Assembly: GCA_900551635.1 (NCBI GenBank)
Contig: URWQ01000075.1
Location: forward strand, 1-7,136
DNA length: 7,136 bases
Source of the DNA: an uncultured Collinsella sp.
Lineage (GTDB): Bacteria; Actinomycetota; Coriobacteriia; Coriobacteriales; Coriobacteriaceae
Direction of reading: 5' to 3'
Each line of letters begins with the position of its first letter. Within the stretch, counting starts at the first letter, position 1. Made by a program: the position numbers and the translations under genes. Positions 1 through 6,412 of this stretch are shown here, one piece after another. Under the pieces are notes generated by a model. It searched no databases, was not told the origin of the DNA, and worked only from the letters and a program-made list of their open reading frames with translations.

Positions 1-864
1 TCGTTTGTCCAGGCCCGCCCCCCCGGATTCGCCCGCCGCCGTAGGCGTGGAGGCGCGACGGTCGCTCACCATGTCGCAAATCGAGGTATCGGGCTCATGG
101 CCAATGCCGGTCACCACGGGCACGGGACAAGCCGCCACCGCGCGGGCAAGCTCCTCGTCATTAAAGGTCATGAGGTCCTCAAAGGAGCCGCCGCCGCGCA
201 CCAACAAAATACAGTCGGGCGCCGGCGTAATGGAAGCGGCGCGGCGCAGGCCCTCAATGAGCTCTGTCGGCGCACCCTCGCCTTGTACCTTGGCACCCAC
301 GCAGACGAGCTCGACGAGCGGGTTGCGACGACGCAATGTGCGCTTGACGTCGTCGATTACGGCACCCGAAAGCGAGGTGACGACCGCCACGCGGGAGCAG
401 AACACCGGGATGCGGCGCTTGCGCGCTTCGTCCATCAGACCCTCACGGCGTAGCTTTTCGGCCAGTTGCGCCACTTGTTGACGCAGCAGACCCTCCCCCG
501 CCAGCGAAAACGAGCGAGCGACAAAGCTCATGCGGCCCGTAGCCTTATAGAGATTGAAGCTGCCCTTAAAGCTCACCTGCATACCGTCGCGCAGATCGAA
601 CGTGCGCTTGAGATAGGCACCCTTCCAAATGATGCAGTCAACGGCGGCCGAATCGTCCTTGATCTGGAAATAGCAGTGGCCGCTTCGGGCGTTAGGACCA
701 CGAAAACCCGTGACCTCGCCCAAGACGCTCAGCTGCGGAATGGCATCGAGCGCACCGGCGGCGATCTCCACCGCCTGGCTCACGCTGAGCTCCTTGCGCT
801 CTTGCTCGTCCGAACCGTCGAACTCGGCGGAAACGGCATTACCGGTTAGGTTCCAGCCTGCCAC
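1..864 (-). CDS. xseA: Exodeoxyribonuclease VII large subunit, 5' part (runs off the left edge)
   Basis: Partial gene: 288 codons from a GTG start at 864 to the window edge, with no stop. XseA is the catalytic large subunit of exonuclease VII, which with small XseB chains degrades single-stranded DNA into oligonucleotides in the cytoplasm. Seen here: an N-terminal OB-fold region (about residues 28-120, with LGEVTGFRG and GHCYFQIKDD), then the start of the catalytic domain with VVTSLSGAVIDDV (161-173), RGGGSFEDL (223-231), FNDEELARA (234-242) and the family signature GIGHEPDTSICD (253-264) running into RRASTPTAA. The family is usually about 400-450 aa, so roughly the last third is missing. The GTG start is chosen because AAAGGAGG (complement of 869-876) sits 4 nt upstream. 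The last few residues before the edge (GESGGAGLDKR) depart from the usual AAAE continuation, next to a run of seven Gs. xseB commonly follows xseA but lies outside. Confidence 0.96.
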   Translation of the reverse strand, partial: MAGWNLTGNAVSAEFDGSDEQERKELSVSQAVEIAAGALDAIPQLSVLGEVTGFRGPNARSGHCYFQIKDDSAAVDCIIWKGAYLKRTFDLRDGMQVSFKGSFNLYKATGRMSFVARSFSLAGEGLLRQQVAQLAEKLRREGLMDEARKRRIPVFCSRVAVVTSLSGAVIDDVKRTLRRRNPLVELVCVGAKVQGEGAPTELIEGLRRAASITPAPDCILLVRGGGSFEDLMTFNDEELARAVAACPVPVVTGIGHEPDTSICDMVSDRRASTPTAAGESGGAGLDKR

Positions 865-933
865 GCAGCCTCCTTTCGTTATCGAGCACAGAGGCTCCGG
901 CCCCGTGCGAAATTAAGTCCAACACATAGTACA

Positions 934-963
934 GCGCCGCGAGGACACGAATCCCCGCGGCGC
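934..963 (-). terminator. GC-rich hairpin between metallopeptidase and xseA (probable terminator or processing stem)
   Basis: On the minus strand the arms (952-963 and 934-945) form a 12-bp stem, all Watson-Crick except one G-U, around a 6-nt loop (946-951, TTCGTG as read). It starts 16 nt after the metallopeptidase stop codon and 58 nt before the xseA SD. The stem is strong, but the following minus-strand bases (TGTACTATGTG) are not a proper U-tract. It could therefore be an imperfect intrinsic terminator, a 3'-end stabilising stem, or a partial attenuator that lowers xseA expression. Confidence 0.55.
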
Positions 964-979
964 CTGCCTGTCCCATTTG

Positions 980-1684
980 TTATCGGTTGGAGTTTCTGTT
1001 GTAGCGAGCCATAAGGTAGAGCAACTGAATGATCGAAGTGAGCGCTGCAGCCACATAGGTAAGCGCGGCTGCCGTCAGTACCTTCTTGGCGCCGTTGACC
1101 TGCTTGGAGCTCATGCCCGACTGCTCGATGTACGCCACAGCACGTCGGCTGGCGTCAATCTCGACAGGCAACGTAACGAGTTGGAACAGCACACTAAACG
1201 AGAAGAAGATCAACGCGAGGGTCGTGAGCCCGGCAATGTTCATAAACAGGCCCAAGAGTAACACGATGGTCCAGGTGTTCTGGGTAAAGTTGACGACCGG
1301 CACGAGGGCGGTACGCACTTTCATCATGGCATAGCCGCTTTGACGCTGGGCGGCATGGCCCGCCTCGTGGCAGGCGACGGCAACGCTTGCGACCGAACCG
1401 CCCGAACGGTTGGCATCCGACAGATACAGGTTGTTGTCCTGCGGGTTGTAATGGTCGGTGAGCTCGCCAGCGACACCCTTGATACCCACGGCGCTACAAC
1501 CGTTGGCATCGAGCATGCGGCGAGCGACTGTGGCACCCGTATCGCCGTCCGAGCGAACCTTGGACCAGGTTTTGTACGTCGAGTTGATATAGTTCTGTGC
1601 GGCAAGGCCAAGCACCGTGCAGACAAGAACAACCAGCAGGTACAGCGGGTCGATGCCAAAGCCGTATCCATAGTAATAAGGCAT
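980..1684 (-). CDS. YugP-type membrane zinc metallopeptidase
   Basis: Encodes 234 aa, the usual length for the YugP / Zn-dependent membrane protease family (Pfam Zn_peptidase_2). Predicted integral membrane protease; its physiological substrate is not established. Seen: a Tyr/Gly-rich N-terminus, a first membrane segment (about 12-31), the family signature DNNLYLSD (83-90), and a zinc-binding HEAGH (106-110) with catalytic Glu107. Further hydrophobic segments lie at about 125-150 and 150-172, followed by LPVEIDASRRA (172-182), whose Glu175 is the expected third zinc ligand. A last segment lies at about 204-225, with a short basic tail (RYNRNSNR). Start: ATG with GGAGGA (complement of 1691-1696) 6 nt upstream. 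It lies 64 nt downstream of rnd on the same strand with no terminator seen between, so cotranscription with rnd is likely. All key residues are present. Confidence 0.93.
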   Translation of the reverse strand: MPYYYGYGFGIDPLYLLVVLVCTVLGLAAQNYINSTYKTWSKVRSDGDTGATVARRMLDANGCSAVGIKGVAGELTDHYNPQDNNLYLSDANRSGGSVASVAVACHEAGHAAQRQSGYAMMKVRTALVPVVNFTQNTWTIVLLLGLFMNIAGLTTLALIFFSFSVLFQLVTLPVEIDASRRAVAYIEQSGMSSKQVNGAKKVLTAAALTYVAAALTSIIQLLYLMARYNRNSNR

Positions 1685-1748
1685 GCGAATTCCTCCGAGT
1701 CGAGTTACACGTTGGAGGCATTTTACCCACTCAACCGGCTAGGCTTCC

Positions 1749-2882
1749 CTACAGGAGCTCGATTTTGCCGTCCTTCACCGTCAACCCCATATTGCCGGAA
1801 AGCAGATCGTCCAGGCGCGAGCCCACAAGCTCAAAGCGCCAACCTTCGCGCAGGCGGCTCTGCTCGGGATGCTCAATGTAGTCGGCCAGGTCATCGCGCG
1901 AGGCAATGACCGAGGTCGCAACGCCTGAGCGCTCGGCAACCAGGCGGATAAGCGCATACATAAGGTCAGTCACGCTCTCCAGCTCCGGCGAAATCTGACG
2001 ATGTCCGCGCACCAAGAGCGGCAGGCGATCGTGCGGACAGCTCGCACCGCGCTTGATGGCCATGAGCGCACCGTCCACGTCGCGCTCCCCCAATTGATCG
2101 GTACCGCGAATGCTACGGAACTCCTCAACGCGCACGGGATTGCGCTTAACGAGCGCTAGCAGCGTGTCGTCGGACATGACCCACTTGCGTGGGATGTTGC
2201 GCCGCTCGGCGCGGTCCTCGCGCCAGGCGGCGAGCTCGCGCGCGATACCCAGCTGATGACGGCTGCACGAATTGATGCGCTTGACCTTGCGGAACGCCTC
2301 GTGGCGATCGGCGCGATAGTGCGACTCGTCAGCCAGCGGGCGCAGCTCGTCGAGCACCCAGTCCACACGGCCCAGCTCGCGCAGGCGGCTCATCATCTCG
2401 GTATAGGCGACGATCAGGTACTTGACGTCATCGATCGCATACTCAATCTGCTTATCGGTCAGCGGGCGGCGCGACCAGTCGGTCAGTGACTCGGTCTTGG
2501 GCAGCGATACGCCGCAGAACGTCTGAACAAGCGCGCCATACGAAATCTGCTGGCGCTCGCCCAAAAAGGCGGCGGCGACCTGCGTATCGAAAATCGGTCG
2601 TGGCAGCACGTCCACGGTATGGAGCATGACCTCCATATCCTGCGAGCACGCGTGGAAGACCTTGGTCACGCTCTCGTCGGCCATAAGCTCGGCCAGCGGC
2701 GATAGGTCGTCGATTACCAGGGGATCGACCGCGACGCTCTCAGCAGGGGTGGCAATCTGAACCAAACATAGACGCGGATGGAACGTGCGCTCGCGCAAAA
2801 ACTCGGTATCGACGGCAATCGCGTCGAACTCACGGGCGCGCTGGCAAAAGTCGAGTAGAGCCTGATGTGTGGAAATGTACAT
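1749..2882 (-). CDS. rnd: Ribonuclease D (DEDDy 3'-5' exoribonuclease with HRDC domain)
   Basis: A 3'-5' exoribonuclease that trims tRNA precursors and other structured RNA 3' ends in the cytoplasm. The DEDDy active site is complete. Numbered from the ATG at 2882: Asp25 and Glu27 (AVDTEF), Asp82 (ACSQDMEV), Tyr148 and Asp152 (YAIDDVKYL). A helical HRDC RNA-binding domain follows (about 205-290), then a second HRDC-like C-terminal region ending in DGKIELL. Length is 377 aa, the usual size for RNase D. Start choice: the open frame extends 12 codons upstream to a GTG at 2918, but homology to known RNase D begins at MYISTHQALLDF, so the ATG at 2882 is preferred. Neither start has a strong SD (GATGGG lies 5 nt before 2882). 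The gene is first in the minus-strand block, divergent from the lipid kinase. Confidence 0.95.
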   Translation of the reverse strand: MYISTHQALLDFCQRAREFDAIAVDTEFLRERTFHPRLCLVQIATPAESVAVDPLVIDDLSPLAELMADESVTKVFHACSQDMEVMLHTVDVLPRPIFDTQVAAAFLGERQQISYGALVQTFCGVSLPKTESLTDWSRRPLTDKQIEYAIDDVKYLIVAYTEMMSRLRELGRVDWVLDELRPLADESHYRADRHEAFRKVKRINSCSRHQLGIARELAAWREDRAERRNIPRKWVMSDDTLLALVKRNPVRVEEFRSIRGTDQLGERDVDGALMAIKRGASCPHDRLPLLVRGHRQISPELESVTDLMYALIRLVAERSGVATSVIASRDDLADYIEHPEQSRLREGWRFELVGSRLDDLLSGNMGLTVKDGKIELL

Positions 2883-2944
2883 ATCAACCCATCGAATAAG
2901 GTTAGGCCCGAAAAACACGGGTAGGATATCGGCATTGCCTTACA

Positions 2945-2952
2945 ACTATACT
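2945..2952. promoter_or_regulatory. Candidate divergent -10 boxes between rnd and the lipid kinase gene
   Basis: The octamer ACTATACT contains TATACT on the plus strand (2947-2952) and TATAGT on the minus strand (2950-2945), both close to the TATAAT consensus. It sits in the only gap between the divergent genes (2883-2980), where promoters for both must lie unless transcription enters from elsewhere. The -35 matches are poor: 2924-2929 for plus, and TTCCCG on the complement of 2968-2973 for minus (3 of 6). Location is the main support. Confidence 0.3.
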
Positions 2953-2980
2953 CGGTTAGTCACAGAACGGGAACGTAAGT

Positions 2981-3898
2981 ATGCGCTGCCTTATCATCCA
3001 CAACCCGGCATCGGGCCCCAGCTCAGATGAAATCTTCGCATTCACGCACGCCCTTGCACAGGGCGGCGACGAGGTCGTGATGCGCTTTATCGGCGATGGC
3101 ATGGAACCCAAGGACGCCGTGGCAGACGTGCGCGAGTTTGACCGCGTGGTCGTTTCGGGCGGCGACGGCACTGTCTCCAACGTGCTCGACCAGATGCGCG
3201 GATGCGGTGTCCCCACGCTCGTCTTCCCCTCCGGTACGGCCTGCCTGTTCTTCAACAACATCGGCAATGCCCCCGAGGCGGCGGCGCTCGCCAAGGCCTG
3301 CCGTGCCGGTCGCACGGTCAAAGTCGACATGGGCGAGCTCTTTTGGCTCGACGAGAACGGCAACGAGAAGCGCCACGGCTTCATCATCATCGCCGGCTCG
3401 GGCTTCGACGCCGAGATCATGATGAAGGCCGCCCCCACCAAAAACGACATCGGCGAGATCGCCTACTTCCTCTCTGCGCTCGCCACGCCCAACCCTACGG
3501 TAGCGCACTTTACGATTGAGCATGACGGCATTGTCGAGGAGCTCGACGGCATCTGCTGCATGGCCGGCAACACCTCGGTCATCCAAAACGACATCAACCT
3601 GTTCCCCGACTGCCGCATGAACGATGGCATGGTCGACATTGCGGTCATCGAACCCGTGCGCACCGTGCAGCTGCTGCCTACCGTGATCACCGCTGCGCTT
3701 GACCCCGCCGGCAAGGTACTCGGGCGCCCGCAGTTCAAGATCATCCAGACCAAGGAAGCCAAGATCACCTGCACCCCGTCGCTGGGCATGCAGTTCGATG
3801 GCGAAATTATCTCCAGCAATTCGGGCGTCTTTGGAGCCCGCGCGCTTCCACAATGCCTCGACCTCATCGTCGACGAATTCTCCCCGCTCGGAAAATAG
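2981..3898 (+). CDS. Diacylglycerol kinase / YegS-like lipid kinase family protein
   Basis: Encodes 305 aa, a usual length for soluble bacterial DAGK_cat-domain lipid kinases, which phosphorylate diacylglycerol or related lipids with ATP in membrane lipid turnover. The exact substrate cannot be read from sequence. Seen: N-terminal IIHNPASG (5-12), nucleotide-binding SGGDGTVSNVL (59-69), PSGTACLFFNN (83-93), GSGFDAEIM (139-147) starting the second domain, MNDGMVDIAV (213-222) and FDGE (272-275). No membrane segments, so it is probably cytoplasmic and membrane-associated. One oddity: the PxGT motif continues ACLFFNN where relatives usually have Asn (GTxN), so a Cys sits at that site. Start is the first ATG after the divergent promoter gap; the SD is weak (GGGA 9 nt upstream). 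The stop overlaps the SD of a 30-codon gene, so the two are likely cotranscribed and translationally coupled. Confidence 0.92.
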   Translation: MRCLIIHNPASGPSSDEIFAFTHALAQGGDEVVMRFIGDGMEPKDAVADVREFDRVVVSGGDGTVSNVLDQMRGCGVPTLVFPSGTACLFFNNIGNAPEAAALAKACRAGRTVKVDMGELFWLDENGNEKRHGFIIIAGSGFDAEIMMKAAPTKNDIGEIAYFLSALATPNPTVAHFTIEHDGIVEELDGICCMAGNTSVIQNDINLFPDCRMNDGMVDIAVIEPVRTVQLLPTVITAALDPAGKVLGRPQFKIIQTKEAKITCTPSLGMQFDGEIISSNSGVFGARALPQCLDLIVDEFSPLGK

Positions 3899-3902
3899 GA
3901 GG
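3896..3902 (+). promoter_or_regulatory. Ribosome binding site fused to the upstream stop codon
   Basis: TAGGAGG: the TAG stop of the lipid kinase (3896-3898) shares its last two bases with a perfect AGGAGG SD (3897-3902), 5 nt before the ATG at 3908. Terminating ribosomes would be placed directly on the next start. This is what decides that the 30-codon ORF is a gene. Confidence 0.85.
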
Positions 3903-3907
3903 ACTCT

Positions 3908-4000
3908 ATGAACGACAATCCCCTGCTCGGCTTTATCATCATCGTTTTGGCCATGCTCGTCGGCTATGCGATCAACGTGATCCACCGCCGGAAGAAGTAA
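3908..4000 (+). CDS. 30-aa single-pass membrane microprotein, coupled to the lipid kinase
   Basis: Short ORF of 30 codons plus TAA. The product begins MNDNPLLGF, has one uninterrupted hydrophobic stretch (about residues 6-24, Leu/Ile/Val/Ala/Gly-rich), and ends in the basic tail HRRKK. This is a typical single transmembrane helix with a positively charged, presumably cytoplasmic C-terminus. Support for reality: a perfect AGGAGG SD overlapping the upstream stop, ideal 5-nt spacing, and an intrinsic terminator 36 nt after its stop, so it fills the end of the transcription unit. No family is recognised. By context it may tether or regulate the lipid kinase at the membrane, but that is inference. 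The main alternative is a chance ORF, made unlikely by the SD and terminator placement. Confidence 0.75.
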   Translation: MNDNPLLGFIIIVLAMLVGYAINVIHRRKK

Positions 4001-4036
4001 TTCCACATTGGTATGATATTCATCAAATTATCGTCT

Positions 4037-4081
4037 CCCCTGCTGTTTATGCATTTGCCAAACAGCAGGGGATTTTCATTT
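4037..4081 (+). terminator. Intrinsic terminator of the lipid kinase-microprotein unit
   Basis: A perfect 12-bp stem (4037-4048 CCCCTGCTGTTT with 4060-4071) around an 11-nt loop, followed directly by the T-rich ATTTTCATTT. The minus-strand side lacks a T-run, so it acts for plus-strand transcription. Confidence 0.93.
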
Positions 4082-4306
4082 CAGGCATTCCCAGCTACTT
4101 TATTCGGCTACAGTAATTACAGGGCGTCTTTATTAAAGTAAAGCTACAAACTGAGTACAATTAACCGCTCGTCGCATATTTCATCACGCTTATCGAGTAA
4201 GTGTCTTTCATAGATGAATATTGTTTCCAGTTCGTTACGCTAATGGGGTGTCTTTATTGGCTGAAGCCCTCTGGCGACAGAGGGCTTTCGCACGCTGGGA
4301 GGGAAA
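4082..4306 (+). promoter_or_regulatory. AT-richer promoter and leader region of the C69 dipeptidase gene
   Basis: About 225 bases with no supported gene, visibly AT-richer than the flanking coding DNA. A candidate promoter is TTAAAG (4133-4138), a 17-nt spacer, then TACAAT (4156-4161). The phrase GYGTCTTT occurs three times (4124, 4201, 4248), two of them extending to GTCTTTATT (4126-4134 and 4250-4258). The region ends with a hairpin (4264-4287) and the SD GGGAGGG (4297-4303), 3 nt before the ATG. If the promoter is right, the 5' UTR is about 140 nt, long enough for control by RNA structure. Confidence 0.4.
4264..4287 (+). other. Leader hairpin just upstream of the dipeptidase SD
   Basis: A perfect 9-bp stem AAGCCCTCT (4264-4272) / AGAGGGCTT (4279-4287) with loop GGCGAC, ending 9 nt before the SD. 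Only three Ts (4286-4288) follow, so it is a poor terminator. A 5'-UTR stabilising stem, protein-binding site or weak attenuator are possible. Confidence 0.6.
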
Positions 4307-6283
4307 ATGAGGAAAACTCACCCCGTCAACGCGCTCAAGAAGCTAGGTATAGGCCTCGCCTTTGGAGCTGCAACCATCATGTCCATGCCGACGTCTGCGC
4401 TCGCCTGCACGCAGATGTACATGGGCAAGAACCTTACGGCCGACGGTAACACGTACTATGGCCGCACCGAGGACATTGGCACTCGTTACCTCAAACACTA
4501 TGGCATCGAGCCCTCTTATGGCCCTGGTCATACCTACAGCTCGGACGAGTCCGGATTCTCCTACACCTCGACCAAGACTACGTATCGTTACAGCTACGTG
4601 CGTGACCATCCTGCTGAGTGGGACGGACGCTGGGATGCCTACTCCGAGGCCGGCATCAATGAGAAGGGCGTCTCCTGCTCCGCAACACTGAGCACCTCCT
4701 ACAACGACGATGCCAAGACAGCGGATCCCACGACCAAGCATGCCCACAAAGCAAATCCCGAGGTCAAAAATACCGGCATCGGCGAGTACAGCTACGCGGG
4801 CGTCATCTTGGGCGAGAGCGCAACGGCCCGCGAGGGCATCGAGCTTATCGGCAGTCTGATTGACGAGCAGGGCGTCTGCTCCAACGACCAGATTGTCATC
4901 GCCGACAACACCGAGACTTGGCTGTTCGCCGCGCTTTCCGGCCACCAGTGGATCGCTATGAAGCTGACCGACGACGTCGCTTCGGTCAACCCCAACATTA
5001 GTAACCTCAATTTCCAGGTCAATCTTGACGATCCTGAGAACTGCCTCCACTCTGAGGGGATCAAGACTATGCCCGAAGAGAAGGGCTTCGCCAAGTACTT
5101 TGAAGACGGACAGTTCGATGTTGCCCAGACCTACGGTGCATCTATCAACAATACGGGCATGGGCTCTTGGGCGCGTTATATCCAGGGCCGCGACTACTTT
5201 ATGGCTCCGCTGACCGAGGGCACCGACTACGAGATCGTCAAGGACAAGGACAAGAATGACGTCACGCTCGGTGCCATGGTTCATGAGATGCAGCCGCTGT
5301 TCTTCCAGCCCAGCAAGTCCGACTGGAACACGTTTGAGCTGATTCGCGCCTTCGGCAACCGCGGTGAAAAAGTCCCCGGCCTTAATGCCAATACTGACGG
5401 TGTCAGCAGCATCGGTTCCGACCGCAACGCCGAGGCCAACCTCTTCCAGATTCGAAAGGGCTATGACCCCGAGGTTGCAACCATCCAGTGGGAGATGCTC
5501 TCCTGCGCCGAGTTCTCCGTCGCTATCCCGCTATACTCCGCTCTGATGACCGAAGTCAGCCCCTACTTCAGCGACCAGACCGTTGATTATGGTCACTGCA
5601 GCGAGACGGACATCGTGAACAACGAGGAGCCCGAGAACTCCATTAACTACGTCCTGATGGACATCAACTCGCTTTGCTTCGCGAACCGCGCACAATTCGC
5701 CACCAGCGTCCGCACCTACCTCGATGCGCTCCAGAACGAGCTCATCGAGCAGAACAAGGAAGTCGACACCGCCATGCTGGCCAAGACGACCACCGAGGGC
5801 CGCACTGCCCTGGCCAACAAGGCCGGCAAGGCTGCCACCGAGAACACCTACAAGAAGTGCAAGGCCTTGCTCCAGGAGATGCGCGCCTATCTGAAGGCTG
5901 AGAACTTCGACCAGCCCTTCACCCCGAGCGACCTGAACACCGAGACCAACGGCCTCAAGGTGTCCATCACCTACGCCAAGGACGCTCTTGCCACCGATCC
6001 GGTCACCCCGGATCAGCCTGGCACTCCCGAGCAGCCTGGTACTCCTGAGCAGCCCGGTACCCCCGAGCAGCCCGCTAAGCCCGAGCAGCCCACCACCAAG
6101 CCCGAGAAGCCTGGCAAGTCGGACACCACGACCACGGTAACCACCAACAAGACGAACACCAAGGGCGGCCTGCCCACCACCGGTGATCGTTTTGATGGCC
6201 GCGTGGTGGCTGCATTCGCCATCGCTGGCGTTGCCGTCATCTCCGCGGGCGGTTACTTCCTCTACCGTCGCAATAAGGAGTAA
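4307..6283 (+). CDS. Secreted, sortase-anchored peptidase family C69 dipeptidase
   Basis: Encodes 658 aa. Family C69 enzymes are N-terminal-nucleophile cysteine dipeptidases; this one is built for the cell surface and probably cleaves dipeptides from dietary, host or peptidoglycan peptides outside the cell. Seen in order: signal peptide (basic start, hydrophobic 12-29) ending ALA|C, so an AxA-type cleavage after Ala33 exposes Cys34, the expected nucleophile. Then GNTYYGRTED with Arg53 and Asp56, at the spacing of other C69/Ntn active sites, and a long catalytic region including NEKGVSCSATLSTSYNDD. A helical segment lies at about 485-550. A Pro-rich linker (about 564-606) carries PGTPEQ repeats, followed by a Thr/Lys-rich stretch, LPTTG (622-626), a hydrophobic segment and the tail YRRNKE. 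Cytosolic relatives are around 470 aa; the surplus is the signal peptide and anchor. SD GGGAGGG supports the start. It is a monocistronic unit between two terminators. Confidence 0.93.
   Translation: MRKTHPVNALKKLGIGLAFGAATIMSMPTSALACTQMYMGKNLTADGNTYYGRTEDIGTRYLKHYGIEPSYGPGHTYSSDESGFSYTSTKTTYRYSYVRDHPAEWDGRWDAYSEAGINEKGVSCSATLSTSYNDDAKTADPTTKHAHKANPEVKNTGIGEYSYAGVILGESATAREGIELIGSLIDEQGVCSNDQIVIADNTETWLFAALSGHQWIAMKLTDDVASVNPNISNLNFQVNLDDPENCLHSEGIKTMPEEKGFAKYFEDGQFDVAQTYGASINNTGMGSWARYIQGRDYFMAPLTEGTDYEIVKDKDKNDVTLGAMVHEMQPLFFQPSKSDWNTFELIRAFGNRGEKVPGLNANTDGVSSIGSDRNAEANLFQIRKGYDPEVATIQWEMLSCAEFSVAIPLYSALMTEVSPYFSDQTVDYGHCSETDIVNNEEPENSINYVLMDINSLCFANRAQFATSVRTYLDALQNELIEQNKEVDTAMLAKTTTEGRTALANKAGKAATENTYKKCKALLQEMRAYLKAENFDQPFTPSDLNTETNGLKVSITYAKDALATDPVTPDQPGTPEQPGTPEQPGTPEQPAKPEQPTTKPEKPGKSDTTTTVTTNKTNTKGGLPTTGDRFDGRVVAAFAIAGVAVISAGGYFLYRRNKE
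6017..6088 (+). repeat. 18-bp tandem repeat encoding the PGTPEQ linker
   Basis: Four in-frame 18-bp units of the form CCN-GGN-ACN-CCN-GAG-CAG (6017-6034, 6035-6052, 6053-6070, and the diverged 6071-6088 encoding PAKPEQ), preceded by a half-unit (PDQ, 6008-6016). GAG-CAG is invariant while other third positions vary, so the units are not very recent copies. The repeat sets the length of the wall-spanning linker before LPTTG. Confidence 0.85.
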
Positions 6284-6290
6284 CGTCTTA

Positions 6291-6342
6291 GCTGAGCGGG
6301 CAAGGCAGCAATGGCAGCCTCGCCCGCTCAGCCCGCTCTTTT
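6291..6342 (+). terminator. Intrinsic terminator of the C69 dipeptidase gene
   Basis: An 11-bp perfect stem (6291-6301 GCTGAGCGGGC with 6322-6332) starts 7 nt after the stop. The interior can form a further 4-bp AGGC/GCCT pairing (6303-6306 with 6317-6320). The tail CCGCTCTTTT ends in four Ts. Confidence 0.85.
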
Positions 6343-6362
6343 GACCGACGGGAAACCCGCCT

Positions 6363-6385
6363 GAAATCTTTTCAAAAAAGATTTC
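6363..6385. promoter_or_regulatory. AT-rich inverted repeat overlapping the -35 region (possible operator)
   Basis: Perfect 10-bp arms GAAATCTTTT (6363-6372) and AAAAGATTTC (6376-6385) separated by CAA. The right arm reaches the -35 region of the leader promoter. It lies upstream of the inferred transcription start, so a DNA-binding site is more likely than an RNA structure. No regulator is identified. Confidence 0.45.
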
Positions 6386-6412
6386 CCCGCACACACTTCG
6401 CTGTGCTATAGT
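6383..6412 (+). promoter_or_regulatory. Extended -10 promoter of the Trp leader-transporter unit
   Basis: TGCTATAGT (6404-6412) is an extended -10 (TGn plus TATAGT, one mismatch to TATAAT). The best -35 is weak: TTCCCC (6383-6388) at 18-nt spacing. Transcription would start near 6419, giving a leader RNA of about 185-190 nt up to the attenuator. The -10 lies inside a 20-bp imperfect dyad (6399-6418, arms CGCTG/CAGCG), which could be an operator. Confidence 0.6.

Noticed and set aside
2883..2918. Upstream GTG start for RNase D
   Set aside because: It has no clear SD and adds 12 residues not expected in the family; family similarity begins at the ATG at 2882.
3023..4006. 327-aa minus-strand ORF opposite the lipid kinase
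   Set aside because: Antisense shadow: low-complexity Val/Asp/Gly-rich translation, no recognisable motifs, and the plus strand holds a complete kinase with all family motifs.
4397..4408. Lipoprotein lipobox at the dipeptidase signal peptide (ALAC)
   Set aside because: Leu is at -2, not -3, so it is a poor lipobox; A-x-A cleavage exposing the catalytic Cys fits better, and the protein already has an LPxTG anchor.
4201..4449. 82-aa ORF crossing the dipeptidase leader and start
   Set aside because: No SD, overlaps the real gene out of frame, and its second half is an Arg/His-rich shadow.
4343..5284. 313-aa minus-strand ORF opposite the C69 dipeptidase
   Set aside because: Shadow produced by GC-biased codons of the plus-strand gene; no motif or SD support. 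The same applies to the 298-aa minus-strand ORF at 5531-6427, which also crosses a terminator and the leader promoter.
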